A DNA stretch of 64,000 bases from Arthrobacter sp. 260 (GTDB lineage: Bacteria > Actinomycetota > Actinomycetes > Actinomycetales > Micrococcaceae). The stretch covers positions 1 to 64,000 of the forward strand of contig NZ_JABFOE010000018.1 in assembly GCF_013116745.1 (NCBI RefSeq). The letters are read 5' to 3'. Positions within the stretch are counted from its first letter, which is position 1, and every line of letters starts with the position of its first letter. The position numbers and the translations under genes were made by a program. Of the stretch, positions 63,240 through 64,000 are shown piece by piece. Under the pieces are notes generated by a model. The model did no database searches and had not been told where the DNA came from. It was given only the letters and a program-made list of their open reading frames with translations.

Positions 63240-64000
63240 ATGGTCTCGTCCCTCATTCCCCCTCGTCAGGTGAAGATCGGTGACGCTGCGTCCTTCGTCG
63301 GCGTTACACCGCGGGCGATCCGTCACTATCACGCGATCGGTCTGCTGCCGGAACCCGAGCGGGGCAGTGACGACCGCCGCCGCTACGGCTACGAAGAGAT
63401 GATCCAGCTGTTGTGGATCCGCAAGATGGCTGACGCCGGAATTGCCCTGGACGACATCCGTGATGCGTTTGCTGGGACGACTGCTGGCGGCACAGCTCCT
63501 GTCCACGAGAGCAGCGCTGACGCAGCTGCCAGCCAGGCTACTGGTGGGGCAGACAGCGACCACGGTGTAGCGGGCATTCTGGAACGGTTGGAAAGGACCC
63601 TCATCGCCCAGGAAGCTGAACTGCAGCGGCAGCGGGCCGCCGTGCAACGCATGCGATCCCGGGGCAGCAGAATGGGTCTGCTCTCCGACTTTGTTGCCAC
63701 CCGACTTGAGAATTTGCCAGAGGGCTCGCTGCGCCAGGCCGACTTGGATAACCTGCTGGTCATCGAGCGAATCTTCGGTCCCCTTGGTGCGGCAGTGAAC
63801 GCCAGCCGATACATTGCCCTGGCCACCCACCCTGGTCTGCGCGAAGAGTCCGACTGCGTTGATGCCGCGGAGGAGACCCTTGATGACACCGTCGCCGTCG
63901 ATGACCCTCGCGTGGAAGAAGTAGCTGCCCAGCGGCATGCCTTCGAACAGAAGCTGAACACCGTCATCGATGATTCCGGTCTGACCGAAGAGGACAACGC
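63240..64000 (+). CDS. MerR family transcriptional regulator (partial, 3' end off window)
   Basis: The frame from ATG 63240 (GGAAGG upstream) stays open to the window end, giving 253 residues. The N-terminus has the MerR winged helix: VKIGDAASFVGVTPRAIRHYHAIGLLPEPERG and RRRYGYEEMIQLLWIRKMADAGIALDDIRDA, with the RHYH turn. No CxnC metal site is visible so far. The middle (85-110) is a Gly/Ala/Ser-rich linker and the rest is a helical effector domain with LNNLLVIERIFGPLG-like sequence. Inducer unknown. A short promoter-like TTGCAG is upstream but not convincing. Confidence 0.88.
   Translation, partial: MVSSLIPPRQVKIGDAASFVGVTPRAIRHYHAIGLLPEPERGSDDRRRYGYEEMIQLLWIRKMADAGIALDDIRDAFAGTTAGGTAPVHESSADAAASQATGGADSDHGVAGILERLERTLIAQEAELQRQRAAVQRMRSRGSRMGLLSDFVATRLENLPEGSLRQADLDNLLVIERIFGPLGAAVNASRYIALATHPGLREESDCVDAAEETLDDTVAVDDPRVEEVAAQRHAFEQKLNTVIDDSGLTEEDN

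Overview
The window is 64 kb of GC-rich chromosomal DNA from an actinobacterium. It has many GTG starts, apparent leaderless starts behind TANNNT boxes, an actinobacterial integration host factor (mIHF), an acVLRF1 release-factor-like protein, a helicase-dead PriA and a PyrR-led pyr operon that controls translation. Gene order (rarA-rpsD-alaS-ruvX-mltG-aroE-aroC-aroK-aroB-efp-nusB, then pyrRBC-x-carAB-pyrF-mihF-gmk-rpoZ-coaBC-metK-priA-fmt/def) and protein character point to Micrococcaceae near Arthrobacter. That placement is inference; no 16S gene is present. I see no integrase, transposase, prophage or CRISPR.

Layout. 1-1041: the 5' part of a tandem-repeat beta-propeller lectin (minus, running off the left edge) and a small membrane protein. 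1063-1995: ohrR-ohr peroxide module with a palindromic operator. 2102-5549: fadA-fadB beta-oxidation operon behind a promoter that overlaps a repressor-type inverted repeat. 5585-13771: RNase D, DUF3000, threonine aldolase, an OpgB/LtaS-like membrane phosphatidylglycerol-type transferase, a DUF6421-SDR pair, MsrB and a USP-like protein. 13881-18031: alpha/beta hydrolase, sseA-sufE, zapE and an orphan MT0933-type antitoxin. 18209-18583: a guanidine-III riboswitch in front of a guanidinium exporter. 18738-19164: four tRNA genes (Gly, Val, Cys, Gly).

19338-28103: PD-(D/E)XK nuclease, def-fmt-rsmB-rpe, acVLRF1, rarA, rpsD with a long structured leader, and two small membrane-associated proteins. 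28269-37802: alaS-ruvX-mltG-aroE-aroC-aroK-aroB-efp-nusB. AroK carries an unusual C-terminal tail of eight pentapeptide repeats (15-bp tandem array) that runs into aroB. 37869-38279: an NTF2-like gene behind a perfect AT-rich operator. 38335-48543: PrsW protease and the complete pyrimidine operon, with ATGA-type overlaps and a PyrR-binding leader. 48648-54801: mihF, gmk, rpoZ, coaBC, metK and priA. 54833-57669: aldo/keto reductase, hydrolase and glycosyltransferase in one unit. 57698-63146: SorC-type regulator diverging from glpD-glpF-glpK (glycerol catabolism). 63240-64000: start of a MerR regulator cut by the right edge.

Nearly everything is housekeeping. The most unusual elements are the aroK repeat tail, the lectin with near-identical 288-bp repeats, the terminator-like hairpin inside the tRNA cluster, the rpsD leader and several operators whose repressors are not in the window. 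I did not find a convincing new multi-gene system.
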